DNA of 64,000 nt from Ottowia flava (GCF_008017535.1 NZ_VRUA01000003.1:124001-188000); one strand, 5' to 3'; counted from the stretch's first letter, positions 44,867-54,390 are shown. The notes: generated by a model not told the origin, from the sequence alone. Translations and numbers: made by a program.

Positions 44867-45784
44867 ATGAGCCTGCTGCTGAACCCCGAACAAACCGCCG
44901 CCCGCCTGCCCTGGGCGCCCCTGGTCGACGAGATCGACGCCTTGCTGCGCGACGACAGCGTCAGCGTGCCGCCGCGCATCGTGCTGCCCATGGCTGGCCA
45001 GGCCTCGCTGTTCGCGATGCCGGCGTGTGATGCCCGCACGGCCATGGCCAAGCTGATCACGTTCACGCCCGCCAACGTCGGCACCGACCGGCCCACTATC
45101 CAGGGCGACGTCACCGTGTTCGACGTCGCCACCGGCGTGCGCCGCGTCATCCTGGACGGCCCCACCGTCACCGCGCGCCGCACCGCCGCCGTGTCGGCGC
45201 TGGGCGCGCGCCTGCTGGCGCCGAATGTCGACGGGCCGATGCTGATCGTCGGCGCCGGCGTGCAGGGCCGCTCGCACATCGAAGTGTTCGCCGCCGCGCT
45301 GGGGGTGCGCGACTTCCGCATCGCCTCGCGCCGCCGGGCTAGCGCCGAAGCCCTGGCCGAGGTGGCACGCGCGCAAGGCCTGCGCGCCGAGGTGGTGGAT
45401 GACGCCGACGCCGCGCTGGCCGACTGCCCGCTGGCCGCCACCTGCACGCCCGCACAGGACGTTGCCCTGCGCGCCACGCCGCGCGCCGACGCTTTCATCG
45501 CGGCCGTCGGCGCCTTCACGCCTCAGATGGTGGAGCTGGCGCCCGCGCTGTGCCAGCACTTCGCGGCGCACGGCCGCATCGTCGTCGATTCGCGCGACGC
45601 CGACCACGAGGCGGGCGACCTGCTGCAAGCCGGCATCGACGTCGGCGCGCTGCCGACGCTGGCCGATCAGGTGCGCGGCGACCGCGCAGGCGAACGGCGC
45701 GGCCCGGTGCTGTTCAAAAGCTGCGGTTGGGGCGGCTGGGACCTGGCGGCCGCACGCCTGGGGTCGGCGACGACGCGGACCTGA
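44867..45784 (+). CDS. Ornithine cyclodeaminase / pyrroline-2-carboxylate reductase family
   Basis: 305-aa member of the ornithine cyclodeaminase/mu-crystallin family. The N-terminal part has ARTAMAKLITFTPANVG, and the NAD(P) fold begins LIVGAGVQGRSHIEVFAAAL. Relatives of this length in Burkholderiales are named delta-1-pyrroline-2-carboxylate reductases, acting in hydroxyproline or pipecolate metabolism. The adjacent genes do not fix the substrate. Confidence 0.75.
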   Translation: MSLLLNPEQTAARLPWAPLVDEIDALLRDDSVSVPPRIVLPMAGQASLFAMPACDARTAMAKLITFTPANVGTDRPTIQGDVTVFDVATGVRRVILDGPTVTARRTAAVSALGARLLAPNVDGPMLIVGAGVQGRSHIEVFAAALGVRDFRIASRRRASAEALAEVARAQGLRAEVVDDADAALADCPLAATCTPAQDVALRATPRADAFIAAVGAFTPQMVELAPALCQHFAAHGRIVVDSRDADHEAGDLLQAGIDVGALPTLADQVRGDRAGERRGPVLFKSCGWGGWDLAAARLGSATTRT

Positions 45785-45830
45785 TGCGCGAATCGCTGAC
45801 GGGTCACGTGCGCCCGTCCCAGGGCAAGCC

Positions 45831-46310
45831 TCAGGGCTTGCCGACACCGGCCGGCCGTTGGATCTGAATCTTGCGGTCGAAGGTGAACGTCGTCGTTCCG
45901 CTGACCTTGTTTTTGGGGCCCGCGGCCTCGTAGGTGGCGGCCAACGGCAAGCCGGTCTTGGCGCGGCCGCCCAGGTTTTCGGCCGAACAGCTGGCTGCGT
46001 GGTCGGGTCAGCGGGCGAGGGACGACCACTGCGGCGACGCGGCCTGCAGCGTCAGCTCGCGCAGATCGGTGCCGCCGCGGCTGACGTAGGGCTCTGGCGT
46101 GGGGGAATCGATGCGGTCGGCGAAGCTGAAGCTCTGGCCCTTGCTGAACTGGACGCGCGCCACTTCGGCCACCGCCACCAGCAGGCCGATGGCGCAGACG
46201 ATGCAGGCGATCAAGGTGGCGATCTGGGCCCAGCTGAGGCGCCGCCGCTCGGGGCGCTGGCTGCGCGGGACTTCGTGGAAAGCGGCTTGCACATCGGTTT
46301 CGTTCGACAT
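45831..46310 (-). pseudogene. Membrane-anchored unknown protein with an in-frame stop
   Basis: Starts MSNETDVQAAFHEVPRSQRP with one membrane segment (QIATLIACIVCAIGLLVAVA), and reads 100 codons to a TGA at 46008-46010. The same frame stays open for 58 further codons with normal high-GC codon usage (AATYEAAGPKNKVSGTTTFT) to a TGA at 45831. Either a 159-residue gene acquired a nonsense codon or only the 100-residue form is made. Family not recognised. Confidence 0.6.
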
Positions 46311-46423
46311 GCGCCGATCCTAGGGTCAGCACCCTGCGCTTCCGGGGGTGCTGCGTGGGCGATGCCAACAATGTCACATCGCTGTGGCGCCGCGCCTCGC
46401 AGCGAAACCAGGTGTTTCCGCGT

Positions 46424-46993
46424 TCAGGTCTTGGGCAGCGTGACGCCGACCTGGCCTTGGTACTTGCCGCCGCGGTCCTTGTAGCTGGTTTCGCACTCTT
46501 CGTCGCTCTCGAAGAACAGCACCTGCGCACAGCCTTCGCCCGCGTAAATCTTGGCGGGCAGCGGCGTGGTGTTGCTGAATTCGAGCGTGACGTAGCCTTC
46601 CCACTCGGGCTCGAACGGCGTCACGTTGACGATGATGCCGCAGCGCGCGTAGGTGCTCTTGCCCAGACACACGGTGAGCACGTTGCGCGGGATGCGGAAG
46701 TACTCGACGGTGCGCGCCAGCGCGAAGCTGTTGGGCGGGATGATGCAGACGTCGCTTTCGATGTCGACGAAGCTGCGCTCATCGAAGTTCTTGGGGTCCA
46801 CCACCGTCGAGTAGATGTTGGTGAAGACCTTGAATTCGGGCGCGCAGCGGATGTCGTAGCCGTAGCTGCTGGTGCCGTAGCTGACGATCTTCTGGCCGGC
46901 CGCGTCGTGGCGGATCTGGCCGGGCTCGAACGGCTCGATCATGCCGTGCTGTTCGGCCATGCGGCGGATCCATTTGTCGCTCTTGATGCTCAT
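46424..46993 (-). CDS. dcd: dCTP deaminase
   Basis: 189-aa dCTP deaminase, making dUTP for thymidylate synthesis. Typical segments are [60 protein letters not shown] and the substrate-proximal [18 protein letters not shown]. Length matches the family. Confidence 0.96.
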   Translation of the reverse strand: MSIKSDKWIRRMAEQHGMIEPFEPGQIRHDAAGQKIVSYGTSSYGYDIRCAPEFKVFTNIYSTVVDPKNFDERSFVDIESDVCIIPPNSFALARTVEYFRIPRNVLTVCLGKSTYARCGIIVNVTPFEPEWEGYVTLEFSNTTPLPAKIYAGEGCAQVLFFESDEECETSYKDRGGKYQGQVGVTLPKT

Positions 46994-47005
46994 CGGTGTG
47001 CTCTG

Positions 47006-47060
47006 AATTAGATAGCGGGCTGCGCAGGTGGTTCTAGCGCAAGGGCGCTATTTTGCTTGA
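47006..47060 (+). repeat. Interspersed repeat copy 7
   Basis: AATTAGATAGCGGGCTGCGC then AGGTGGTTCTAG and TTTTGCTTGAGAAAT; its end overlaps the last codons of the guanine deaminase gene. Confidence 0.65.
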
Positions 47061-48343
47061 GAAATGACGGTCTGCTCGATCACCCGGTCGTCGCCCAGCA
47101 CGATCAGCGCAAACAGCAGCTCGGCCAGCGATTCGGCTTGCGCGGTGCGGCGCGCCAGCAGCGGCGTCGCTTCGGGGTTCAGCACCACAAAGTCCGCTTC
47201 GCAGCCCGGTTGCAGGTTGCCGACCACGCCTTCCAGGTCCAGCGCACGCGCGGCGCCGGCCGTGTGCAGCCACCACAGGCGTTCGGGCGACAGGCTGAGG
47301 CCCGCCTTGGGCGCGGCGCCGGTGCTGCTGGCGCGGCCGGCGTAGTACGCGGCCAGCATCGTGTGAAAGGGGCTGAAGCTGGTGCCGCCACCCACGTCGC
47401 TGGCCAGCCCGTGGGCAAAGGGCACGCGCTCGGCCGCGGCGAAGTCGAAGTTGCCGCTGCCCAGGAACAGGTTGCTGGTGGGGCAGACGGCGGCGGCGGT
47501 CTGCGTGCGCTGCATCAGGCGGCGGTCGTCGTCGTCGAAGTGAATGCAGTGGGCGTACACGGCGCGCCGGCGCATCAGGCCGTGGTCGTCGTACACGGCG
47601 AGGTAGCTGCGCGCATCGGGAAACAGGCTGCGCGCCCAGTCGATCTCGGCCAGGTTTTCAGCCACGTGCGACTGGATCCACACGTCGCCGTAGCGCGCGG
47701 CCAGCTCGCCCGCGCCGCGCAGCTGGGCTTCGGTGCTGGTGGGGGCAAAGCGCGGGGTGATGGCGTAACCCAGCCGGTCCACACCGTGCCAGCGGCGGAT
47801 CAGCGCCTCGGTGTCGATCAGGCTCTGCTCGGTGGCGTCGCGCACGCCGTCGGGGCTGTGGCGGTCCTGCAGGCATTTGCCGGCGATCAGGCGCAGGCTG
47901 CGCGATTGGGCCTCGGTCATCAGCGCGTCGACCGACGCGGGGTGCGAGGTGCAAAAGGTCAGTGCCGTGGTCACGCCGTGGCGCAGCAGCTCGTCGCAGA
48001 AAAAGCGCGCGGTCTCGGCGGCGTGGGCCGGGTCGGCAAAGCGCGCTTCGGCCGGGAAGGTGTAGTGCTCCAGCCAGGGCAGCAGCCCGTCGGCGGGCGA
48101 GCCGATGACGTCGACCTGCGGGTAGTGGATGTGCATGTCCACAAAGCCCGGCGCCAGGATGCGGCCCGGCAGAGGCGTGCAGGGCACATCGGCAAAGCGC
48201 GGCGCCAGCGCGGCGTGGTCGCCAGCGGCCAGCACGACGGCGCGTCCGGCGTCGTTCTGGCCGACGACCAGCAGGCCGTCGCGGTCGAAAAGCGCGTGAC
48301 CATCGTCGTCAAATCGCAACAGTGCGGCGCGCCAGGATTGCAT
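47048..48343 (-). CDS. guaD: Guanine deaminase (amidohydrolase type)
   Basis: 431 aa from the ATG at 48343. Metal-dependent amidohydrolase: LAPGFVDMHIHYPQVDVIGS holds the first HxH, then FCTSHPASVDAL, a His in WIQSHVAENLAEID, YAHCIHFDDDD, and LASDVGGGTSFSPFHTM with the Asp. Converts guanine to xanthine, feeding the xanthine dehydrogenase 14 kb away. Divergent from a TetR gene. Confidence 0.92.
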   Translation of the reverse strand: MQSWRAALLRFDDDGHALFDRDGLLVVGQNDAGRAVVLAAGDHAALAPRFADVPCTPLPGRILAPGFVDMHIHYPQVDVIGSPADGLLPWLEHYTFPAEARFADPAHAAETARFFCDELLRHGVTTALTFCTSHPASVDALMTEAQSRSLRLIAGKCLQDRHSPDGVRDATEQSLIDTEALIRRWHGVDRLGYAITPRFAPTSTEAQLRGAGELAARYGDVWIQSHVAENLAEIDWARSLFPDARSYLAVYDDHGLMRRRAVYAHCIHFDDDDRRLMQRTQTAAAVCPTSNLFLGSGNFDFAAAERVPFAHGLASDVGGGTSFSPFHTMLAAYYAGRASSTGAAPKAGLSLSPERLWWLHTAGAARALDLEGVVGNLQPGCEADFVVLNPEATPLLARRTAQAESLAELLFALIVLGDDRVIEQTVISQAK

Positions 48344-48472
48344 CGGTGCATTGTGCCTGCAGGCGGCAGACCCGCCCGCCAAGCGCCGATTTCCCTAGGA
48401 AGTCAGCGCCAAGCTGGTTCAAAATGGTGTGCAAAATAGCCTTTTGTTAGTTGTTAAGCGGTCGCGATAGGC

Positions 48473-48487
48473 CATGTCGAATGACAT
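48473..48487. promoter_or_regulatory. Candidate TetR operator
   Basis: ATGTC-GAATG-ACAT dyad in the 210-bp divergent gap between guaD and the TetR gene. A wider GCGGTC...GACCGC pair (48458-48463 and 48500-48505 or so) flanks it. Inference. Confidence 0.35.
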
Positions 48488-48553
48488 AGTTAAGCCAAAA
48501 GACCGCTGCTATGCTGACCTACTTCTCACGGTATCGACAACTCGACGAAGTAC

Positions 48554-49114
48554 ATGCGCGGACAGGTGCGCCAGAAAATGGTGGAAGGGGCAACGTGGGT
48601 GTTGGCACGCAGAGGTCTGCACGCCACCGCGTTCTCCGAAGTATTGGCGGTGACGGGCGCTTCGCGCGGCTCGATCTATCACCACTTTCCCGGCGGCAAG
48701 GCCGAACTCATCGAAGCCGTGCTCGACGACTTCGGCGGATTGACCGACGAAGCCTTGCAGGGCTTGCACGGGCAGCCGTTTCTGACGGTCGTGCACGGGG
48801 CCTTGGGTCTCTGGCGCGAACGCCTCGTCAACGGCGATTGCGAAGCGGGATGTCCAGTGGCCGCGGTCACACTGGCCGCCGATTCAAGCCGTCTCGAAAA
48901 CGATTGCCGCTCGACCTTCGAGCAATGGACCAATACGTTGACCGGTGCGCTGGCCAACGGCGGGCTGAAAGGCGCGGGTCAGGCGCGTGCACTGGCCACC
49001 CTGCTCATGGCGGCGATCCAGGGCGGCACGGTGCTCGCGCGAGCCGAGGGCTCGGTCGAGCCCTATGATGCCGTTGCGCGCCAGGTCGCTGCCTACGCTG
49101 AGCAGCTGGCCTGA
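48554..49114 (+). CDS. TetR/AcrR-family transcriptional regulator
   Basis: 186-aa TetR regulator. The N-terminal HTH is FSEVLAVTGASRGSIYHHFP, the usual spacing for the family. The ligand domain includes DCEAGCPVAAVTLAADSS, characteristic of the LmrA/YxaF-like C-terminal group. The target and ligand are unknown; divergent guaD is a candidate target. Confidence 0.88.
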   Translation: MRGQVRQKMVEGATWVLARRGLHATAFSEVLAVTGASRGSIYHHFPGGKAELIEAVLDDFGGLTDEALQGLHGQPFLTVVHGALGLWRERLVNGDCEAGCPVAAVTLAADSSRLENDCRSTFEQWTNTLTGALANGGLKGAGQARALATLLMAAIQGGTVLARAEGSVEPYDAVARQVAAYAEQLA

Positions 49115-49281
49115 GCGGCCTGCGCCCGCAGCACAGCGCCACCTCCGACGCGCGTTACCTCGACGGACTTCTCCGCACCAACTTGGCCTCACAGAAAGCT
49201 GCTTGATCGTGCGTCGAGTGACGCTTCGTGTTCGCGCGCTTGGCAGCGGTATCAGCGCCTGTTGAGCAAGGTGATGCTCCG

Positions 49282-49340
49282 AAATTGGTAGCTGTCAGCG
49301 CGGTTGGTTCTAGGGCTGCAACCCGATTTGATTGGAAATC
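49282..49340 (+). repeat. Interspersed repeat copy 8
   Basis: AATTGGTAGCTGTCAGCGCG then GTTGGTTCTAGGGCTGCAAC and CCCGATTTGATTGGAAATC. It lies past the 3' end of the adenosine deaminase gene. Confidence 0.8.
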
Positions 49341-49354
49341 TGGACTCGCCATGC

Positions 49355-50410
49355 TCAGCTGCCAGGCAACTCCCGCGCCACCTGCGTGAAGCAGTCCGCC
49401 AACTGTGCGCGCCACACCGCCTTGTCCGCTTCGGGCGCGAAGCTGGCTTCGAAGCTGTTGGCCGCCAGTTGCCAGGCGTGGTTGGCGTCCATGTCGCTGG
49501 CGGCGAACACGGCTTGCAGGTTGTCGCCCACGTAGCCGCCAAAGTAGGCCGGATCGTCCGAATTCACAGTGGCGCACAGGCCGGCGTCCAGCAAGGCTTT
49601 CAGCGGGTGCTGGCGCAAGTCGGGAAAGACCTGCAGCTTCTGGTTGGACAGCGGGCACACGGTGAGCGGGATGCGCTCACGCGCCAGGCGCTGCATCAGC
49701 GCGGCGTCGCGTGTGGCCTGCACGCCGTGGTCGATGCGTTCGGCGTGCAGCACGTCCAGCGCCTGCCAGATGTAGTCGGGCGGGCCTTCCTCGCCGGCGT
49801 GGGCGACCACGTGCAGGCCGTGTGCGCGTGCCTGGGCGAAGACGCGCGAGAACTTCTCGGGCGGGTGGCCGACTTCACTGGAATCCAGGCCCACGCCGAT
49901 GAAATGCTGGCGGTACGGCAGCGCCTCGGCCAGCGTGGCCAGTGCTTCGTCTTCGCTCAGGTGGCGCAGAAAACACAGGATCAGCGCCGCGCTCACCCCG
50001 AGCTGTTCGTGCGCGGCGTCGCAGGCGCGGGCCAGACCGTTGATCACGGTCGCCATGGGCACGCCGCGCGCGGTGTGGGTCTGCGGGTCGAAGAAGATCT
50101 CGGCGCGCACCACATGGTCGGCGGCGGCGCGCTGCAGGTAGGCCCAGGCCATGTCGTGGAAATCCTGCTCGGTCAGCAGCACGCTGGCGCCGGCGTAGTA
50201 GATGTTCAGAAAGCTCTGCAGGTCGGTAAAGGCGTAGGCGGCGCGCAGTGCGTCGACGCTGGCGTAGGGCAGGGCGACGCCGTTGCGCTGAGCCAGGGCG
50301 AAGATCATCTCGGGCTCCAGCGAGCCTTCGATGTGCATGTGCAACTCCGCCTTCGGCATGGCGGCGAGCAGGGCGGGCAGATGCTGTCGGGCGATGGGTG
50401 GGGGCGTCAT
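49355..50410 (-). CDS. add: Adenosine / adenine deaminase
   Basis: 351 aa from the ATG at 50410. Zinc ligands and catalytic residues: KAELHMHIEGSLEPEMI (HxH), HVVAHAGEEGPPDYI (His and Glu), RIDHGVQAT, CPLSNQKLQVF, and NSDDPAYFGGYVG with the Asp pair. The family includes both adenosine deaminase and adenine deaminase type 2; the sequence alone does not settle which. Within the purine gene group. Confidence 0.9.
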   Translation of the reverse strand: MTPPPIARQHLPALLAAMPKAELHMHIEGSLEPEMIFALAQRNGVALPYASVDALRAAYAFTDLQSFLNIYYAGASVLLTEQDFHDMAWAYLQRAAADHVVRAEIFFDPQTHTARGVPMATVINGLARACDAAHEQLGVSAALILCFLRHLSEDEALATLAEALPYRQHFIGVGLDSSEVGHPPEKFSRVFAQARAHGLHVVAHAGEEGPPDYIWQALDVLHAERIDHGVQATRDAALMQRLARERIPLTVCPLSNQKLQVFPDLRQHPLKALLDAGLCATVNSDDPAYFGGYVGDNLQAVFAASDMDANHAWQLAANSFEASFAPEADKAVWRAQLADCFTQVARELPGS

Positions 50411-50448
50411 GCAGGCCATTGTGACGCTGTGGACAGCGTTTCGTCCGC

Positions 50449-50482
50449 CTCAAAAAAAGGCGGCCCCGAAGGGCCGCGTGAG
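50449..50482 (-). terminator. Terminator of the DUF1521 gene
   Basis: GCGGCCC-TTCG-GGGCCGC hairpin with the T-run CCTTTTTTTG on the minus strand, about 50 bp past the stop. Confidence 0.85.
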
Positions 50483-50530
50483 GCGCTATGACGATTGTTC
50501 AGTGTCTATGTGTCGGTGCGAAGACAGCGC

Positions 50531-51625
50531 TCAGCGCACGCCAATCAGCAGCTTGAGCCAAGCGCTGCGGCCCTTGTCCTCGTTGGGGAACACGGCCACG
50601 CCGTCCACCGAGCCAATCGCGCCCAGGCTGCGCGTCTGGTCGTTGTAGGGCAACAGCGCCGGGTTGTTGGCGCGCCAGGCCAGGGTGCCGCCGCTGCGTG
50701 TATCGACGCCACCGTTGCGCTGGTGGATCTCGACCGTGTTGGCGTCCGGTTGGTGAACGTGCGGGCGGACCATGGGCTTGATGACAGGCGGTGGCTCGTG
50801 GCGCACGCGGCTCGGCTGGGGCTCGCCCGCGTCGGCCGCGGCGCGCAGGTCCAGGCCGCCGCCGAACAGGCCGGTCAGCAGGTACAGGCCGAGCGCCTGG
50901 CCAAACTGTTGGGTGAACTCGTACGGCTTGGTCGTGCCCGGCTTGGTGATGTCCATCTCCTTCTGGGTGACCAGCTTGCCCGTGTCCGGGTTGATCCAGC
51001 CTTCGCCGTTGGCGTTTTCCTTGACGGTGAAGCCATCGGTGGTGGCCCAGTCCAGTGCCTGGCCGCCGCGGTCGGAGGTCTCGATCTTCAGATCGCCCAG
51101 CTCGTTCTGGCTCAGGCCCGTGATCTTCATCGCGTTGTCGCCCTTGGTGACGGTGACCTCGCTGGCCACGTACATGTTCGGGTTCTTGGCGTATTTCTCG
51201 GTGTCGATGGTGATCTTGGTGCCATCTTCCAGCTGGAAGGTGGTCTTGCCCCAGAAGTCGACGTCGGTCTTGCCGTCCTTGTTCCAGTCCACGTGCGGGT
51301 CACCCCAGATGTTGGTGACTTCGCCGTTGGCCTTGTTGATGATCTTGATCTGCGAGTTCTTCTCGTCCATCTGCAGCGTGTAATTGCCCAGATCGACATC
51401 GGCCTTGCCGTTGCCGGGGTTCTTCACGGTCCACTGCGTGTCCTTTAGTTTGCCACCGCCGCAGGGCGGCGGCGGGCAGGTGCAGAAGCAGCCATGGCGG
51501 TCGAGCTTGCCGAGCTCGAAGCGGTTGGTGCTTGGCAGCACGGGCTTGGTCGGCTTCTGTACGCCCAAATCGAGGGCGAAAACGGCGCCGATGGCCACGA
51601 AAGTGTTGGTCTGCGTGTTGATCAT
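50531..51625 (-). CDS. DUF1521 protein, predicted self-cleaving
   Basis: 364-aa protein with a DUF1521 domain at about residues 65-230: WTVKNPGNGKADVDLGNYTL then IWGDPHVDWNKDGKTDVDFW. GDPHVD is the motif cleaved autocatalytically, with Ca2+, in rhizobial NopE1 and relatives, and the motif and its acidic repeats are intact here. The front has a Pro- and Cys-rich stretch (CFCTCPPPPCGGG). The C-terminal half is a Pro-rich tail. No clear signal peptide. Function in this host is unknown. Confidence 0.75.
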   Translation of the reverse strand: MINTQTNTFVAIGAVFALDLGVQKPTKPVLPSTNRFELGKLDRHGCFCTCPPPPCGGGKLKDTQWTVKNPGNGKADVDLGNYTLQMDEKNSQIKIINKANGEVTNIWGDPHVDWNKDGKTDVDFWGKTTFQLEDGTKITIDTEKYAKNPNMYVASEVTVTKGDNAMKITGLSQNELGDLKIETSDRGGQALDWATTDGFTVKENANGEGWINPDTGKLVTQKEMDITKPGTTKPYEFTQQFGQALGLYLLTGLFGGGLDLRAAADAGEPQPSRVRHEPPPVIKPMVRPHVHQPDANTVEIHQRNGGVDTRSGGTLAWRANNPALLPYNDQTRSLGAIGSVDGVAVFPNEDKGRSAWLKLLIGVR

Positions 51626-51853
51626 GGAATCCTCCTGGGTGGGTGGTCACCGCGCTGTCCGTGTCCGGCGTGGGCGGCATGGAGCGAAGTAGACCTGTTG
51701 CCGAAGAGGTCAACAAGCTGTTACCGATCCCATCGGGAAGACTCCCATTGGTAGTGTTACCAGGGGTGTGCGTGCGCTCACAATCGCGCAGGGCCGCGCT
51801 GAGCCGTCATGTTCGGCGCGCGGCGCCTTGCGTCGATGCGTTGGCGCGCAGCC

Positions 51854-52864
51854 TCAGCGGATCACGCCAAAGGCGATGCCGCTGTCCTTCAGGTAGCGCC
51901 GGTAGGCGGCGGACATGCGGTCGGCGGACGAATGCGCTTCGGCGTTCGGCTGCAGCGGCAGGCGCTTGGGCTGCTGCGATTCCAGCACCGGCTGGTCCTG
52001 TCCGAAGATCACGTTCTGGAAGTCGATCAACCGCGCGTCGGGCGACTCGAAGTCGTTCATCGCCATGCGCGTCCAGGCCACGCTGCTTTCCTCGGTGACG
52101 GGGCAGACGAACATGGCGATCGATTCCCACAGCCCTTCAATGGCCGTGCTGCCCGGCTCGGGCTGTTTGGTCAGCACCGCCATGTAGGGTGCGGTGACTT
52201 CGTAGGTGTATTCGACCTGCGCGCCGCTTTCGGCGTGGATGGACGAGCGCGGCTGCCACGCCAGGCACTGCGTGGCCAGCACGCCGTGCGGCGTCGGCTT
52301 GACCTCGTACGGCGGGATTTCCGGCTTGTCGCGGCTGCCCAGCCAGCCTTCGTGCACGTAGCCGAAGTGCGCCATGTCCAGAAAGTTTTCGATGATGCGC
52401 GGCGCGCTGGCGGCCACGGTGTAAGGGCCGCTGGTGGTCTTGCGCAGTCGCGTTTCGGTCTCGGCCGCGAACAGCGGCAGGTCGTGGATCGGCAGCGCAT
52501 CGCCGCTGGGCGCGGCCAGGCGCACCCACAGCATGCCGTAGGCCTCGCGCGTGTCGAAGGTGGTGGCCGCGTGGCGCGCGCCGGGCTGAAAGTCCGGCAC
52601 GGCCGGCACGTGCGTGCAGGCGCCGCCGGCTTCAAAGCGCCAGCCGTGGTAGGGGCATTCCAACTGGCCGCCGTGCACGCGGCCGAGCGACAGGCGCGCG
52701 CCGCGGTGCGGGCACTGGTCGGCCCAGGCGTGGGCCTGGCCGTCGGCGTCGCGCCACAGCACCAGCGGCTGGCCCAGCAGGTTGGCGGCCTGCGGCTGGC
52801 TGCCGATGGCGTGACTCAGCGCCACCGGGTGCCACAGGGTTTTTTCGATCAGGGTGTCGGTCAT
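51854..52864 (-). CDS. Rieske oxygenase, alpha subunit only
   Basis: 336-aa Rieske oxygenase of the vanillate/phthalate O-demethylase type. The [2Fe-2S] ligands lie in CPHRGARLSLG and CPYHGWRFEAGG, and the mononuclear iron site in ENFLDMAHFGYVHEGWLG. No reductase or ferredoxin gene is adjacent. Position among purine genes suggests a purine substrate; Klebsiella HpxD, a purine-pathway Rieske oxygenase of similar length, is one precedent. Substrate unproven. Confidence 0.8.
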   Translation of the reverse strand: MTDTLIEKTLWHPVALSHAIGSQPQAANLLGQPLVLWRDADGQAHAWADQCPHRGARLSLGRVHGGQLECPYHGWRFEAGGACTHVPAVPDFQPGARHAATTFDTREAYGMLWVRLAAPSGDALPIHDLPLFAAETETRLRKTTSGPYTVAASAPRIIENFLDMAHFGYVHEGWLGSRDKPEIPPYEVKPTPHGVLATQCLAWQPRSSIHAESGAQVEYTYEVTAPYMAVLTKQPEPGSTAIEGLWESIAMFVCPVTEESSVAWTRMAMNDFESPDARLIDFQNVIFGQDQPVLESQQPKRLPLQPNAEAHSSADRMSAAYRRYLKDSGIAFGVIR

Positions 52865-52892
52865 GTCGTGGGTGGGCGGATTGAATGAAGAA

Positions 52893-52936
52893 TCGGCCTC
52901 TGGCCCTAGAGGGAATTGCGCAGGCAGCTATTTATT
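52893..52936 (-). repeat. Interspersed repeat copy 9
   Basis: Minus-strand AAATAGCTGCCTGCGCAATT then CCCTCTAGGGCC, overlapping the stop codon of the BMP gene. Confidence 0.75.
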
Positions 52937-54107
52937 TTGCAGCAGGCACCTTGCCTTCCACGCCCTTGACGTAGAAGTCGATCTTGCCCATCCAGTCGTC
53001 GTCGGCGCGGGTGCCGGCGGCCAGGCGTTCCTTGCCTTCGGTGTCGGTCACCGGGCCGGTGAACACGTCGAAGGTGCGGGCCTTCATCTGGTTCTTGATG
53101 TCCTCGACCTTGGCGCGCACCTCGGCCGGGATCTTGTCGGACAGCTTGATCAAATCGTTCTGCCCTTCCGGCACGCCCCAGCGCGTGGTCTGCCCGCCCT
53201 TCCAGGTGCCGTCCAGCACCGACTGGATGGCCTTCTTGTAGTAGTGGCTCCAGTCGGCGATGGCCGAGCCCAGGTGCGCCGCACTGCCGAATTCGCTCAT
53301 ATCCGAATCCCAGCCGAAGGCGAGCTTGCCGCCCTTGGCCACGGCCTGGATGACGGCGGGCGAGTCGGTGTTTTGCAGCAGCACGTCGGCGCCGCTGGTC
53401 ATCAGCGATTCGGCGGCTTCCGTTTCCTTGGGCGGGTCGAACCAGTTGTTGGTCCAGACCACACGCGTCTTGATGTCGGGTTGGACGCTTTGCGCGCCCA
53501 GCGTGAAGGCGTTGATGTTGCGCAGCACTTCCGGGATCGGCACCGAGCCGACGTAGCCCAGCGTGCCGGTCTTGGTCATGTGGCCGGCGATCACGCCCGC
53601 GAGGTAGGTGTCCTGGTAGAAGCGCGAGTCGTAGACGTTCAGGTTCTCGCCCGTCTTGTAGCCGGTGGCGTGCTCAAACTTGACTTCGGGATGCTCCTTG
53701 GCGACCTTGACCATGGCTTCCATGAAGCCAAAGCTGGTGCCGAAGATGATCTGGTTGCCCTGGCCGATCAAATCGCGCAGCACGCGTTCGGTGTCGGCGC
53801 CTTCGGGCACGCTTTCGACGAAGGTGGTTTTCACCTTGTCGCCGAAGGCCGCGTCCACCGCCTTGCGGCCCTGGTCGTGCGCGTAGCTCCAACCGGCCGA
53901 GCCGACGGGGCCGACGTAGATCCACGCGGCCTTCAGCGGCTCGCCGGCCGTGGCCGGGGCAGCCGCAGCCCCAGGGGCGGAAGCCGGTGGCGCGCCTGTG
54001 GGGGCAGCGTCTTCCTTGCGGCCGCAGCCGGCCAGCCCGGCGGCGCCGACGGCGGTGGCTGCAGCGGCCAGTTTGAGCAGGGTGCGTTTGTGGGTATCGA
54101 GCGTCAT
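52932..54107 (-). CDS. BMP-family nucleoside-binding lipoprotein
   Basis: 391 aa from the ATG at 54107. Lipoprotein signal with lipobox LAGC. The BMP domain includes WIYVGPVGSAGWSYAHDQGR, GTSFGFMEAMVKVAKEHPEV and FGWDSDMSEFGSAAHLGS. Substrate-binding part of an ABC importer for nucleosides or purines. A paralogue of similar length lies just upstream; the permeases and ATPase are at 56.9-60.5 kb. Confidence 0.9.
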   Translation of the reverse strand: MTLDTHKRTLLKLAAAATAVGAAGLAGCGRKEDAAPTGAPPASAPGAAAAPATAGEPLKAAWIYVGPVGSAGWSYAHDQGRKAVDAAFGDKVKTTFVESVPEGADTERVLRDLIGQGNQIIFGTSFGFMEAMVKVAKEHPEVKFEHATGYKTGENLNVYDSRFYQDTYLAGVIAGHMTKTGTLGYVGSVPIPEVLRNINAFTLGAQSVQPDIKTRVVWTNNWFDPPKETEAAESLMTSGADVLLQNTDSPAVIQAVAKGGKLAFGWDSDMSEFGSAAHLGSAIADWSHYYKKAIQSVLDGTWKGGQTTRWGVPEGQNDLIKLSDKIPAEVRAKVEDIKNQMKARTFDVFTGPVTDTEGKERLAAGTRADDDWMGKIDFYVKGVEGKVPAAK

Positions 54108-54263
54108 CGTGGGCTTTTCTTGGAGGCGGGCGCGGCGGCAGGCCACCACCCGTCGGGCCTGTGCCCCTGGCGCGTGCCGGGGCTTTGCGGGCCATTGTAG
54201 GCACGGCCCGGGGTGCGGGGCGGCATTCGGACAAGGTGAAAGTCGCCTTGGCGGCGATCAAGC

Positions 54264-54322
54264 TTATTTCAAGAAAAACAGGGCGCTGGCCCTACAACCA
54301 CCTGCGCAAGTAGCTATCAAAA
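54264..54322 (-). repeat. Interspersed repeat copy 10
   Basis: Minus-strand TTTTGATAGCTACTTGCGCA then GGTGGTTGTAGGGCC and TTTTTCTTGAAATAAG. Confidence 0.8.
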
Positions 54323-54358
54323 CGAGAGTCTTTGGGAAATGACGAAGACGGTGCCGGC

Positions 54359-54390
54359 CAAGAAAAAGCCGCGCATCGGCGCGGCTTGGG
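54359..54390 (-). terminator. Terminator of the upstream BMP gene
   Basis: AAGCCGCGC-CGAT-GCGCGGCTTTTTC on the minus strand, about 50 bp past the stop. Confidence 0.8.
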
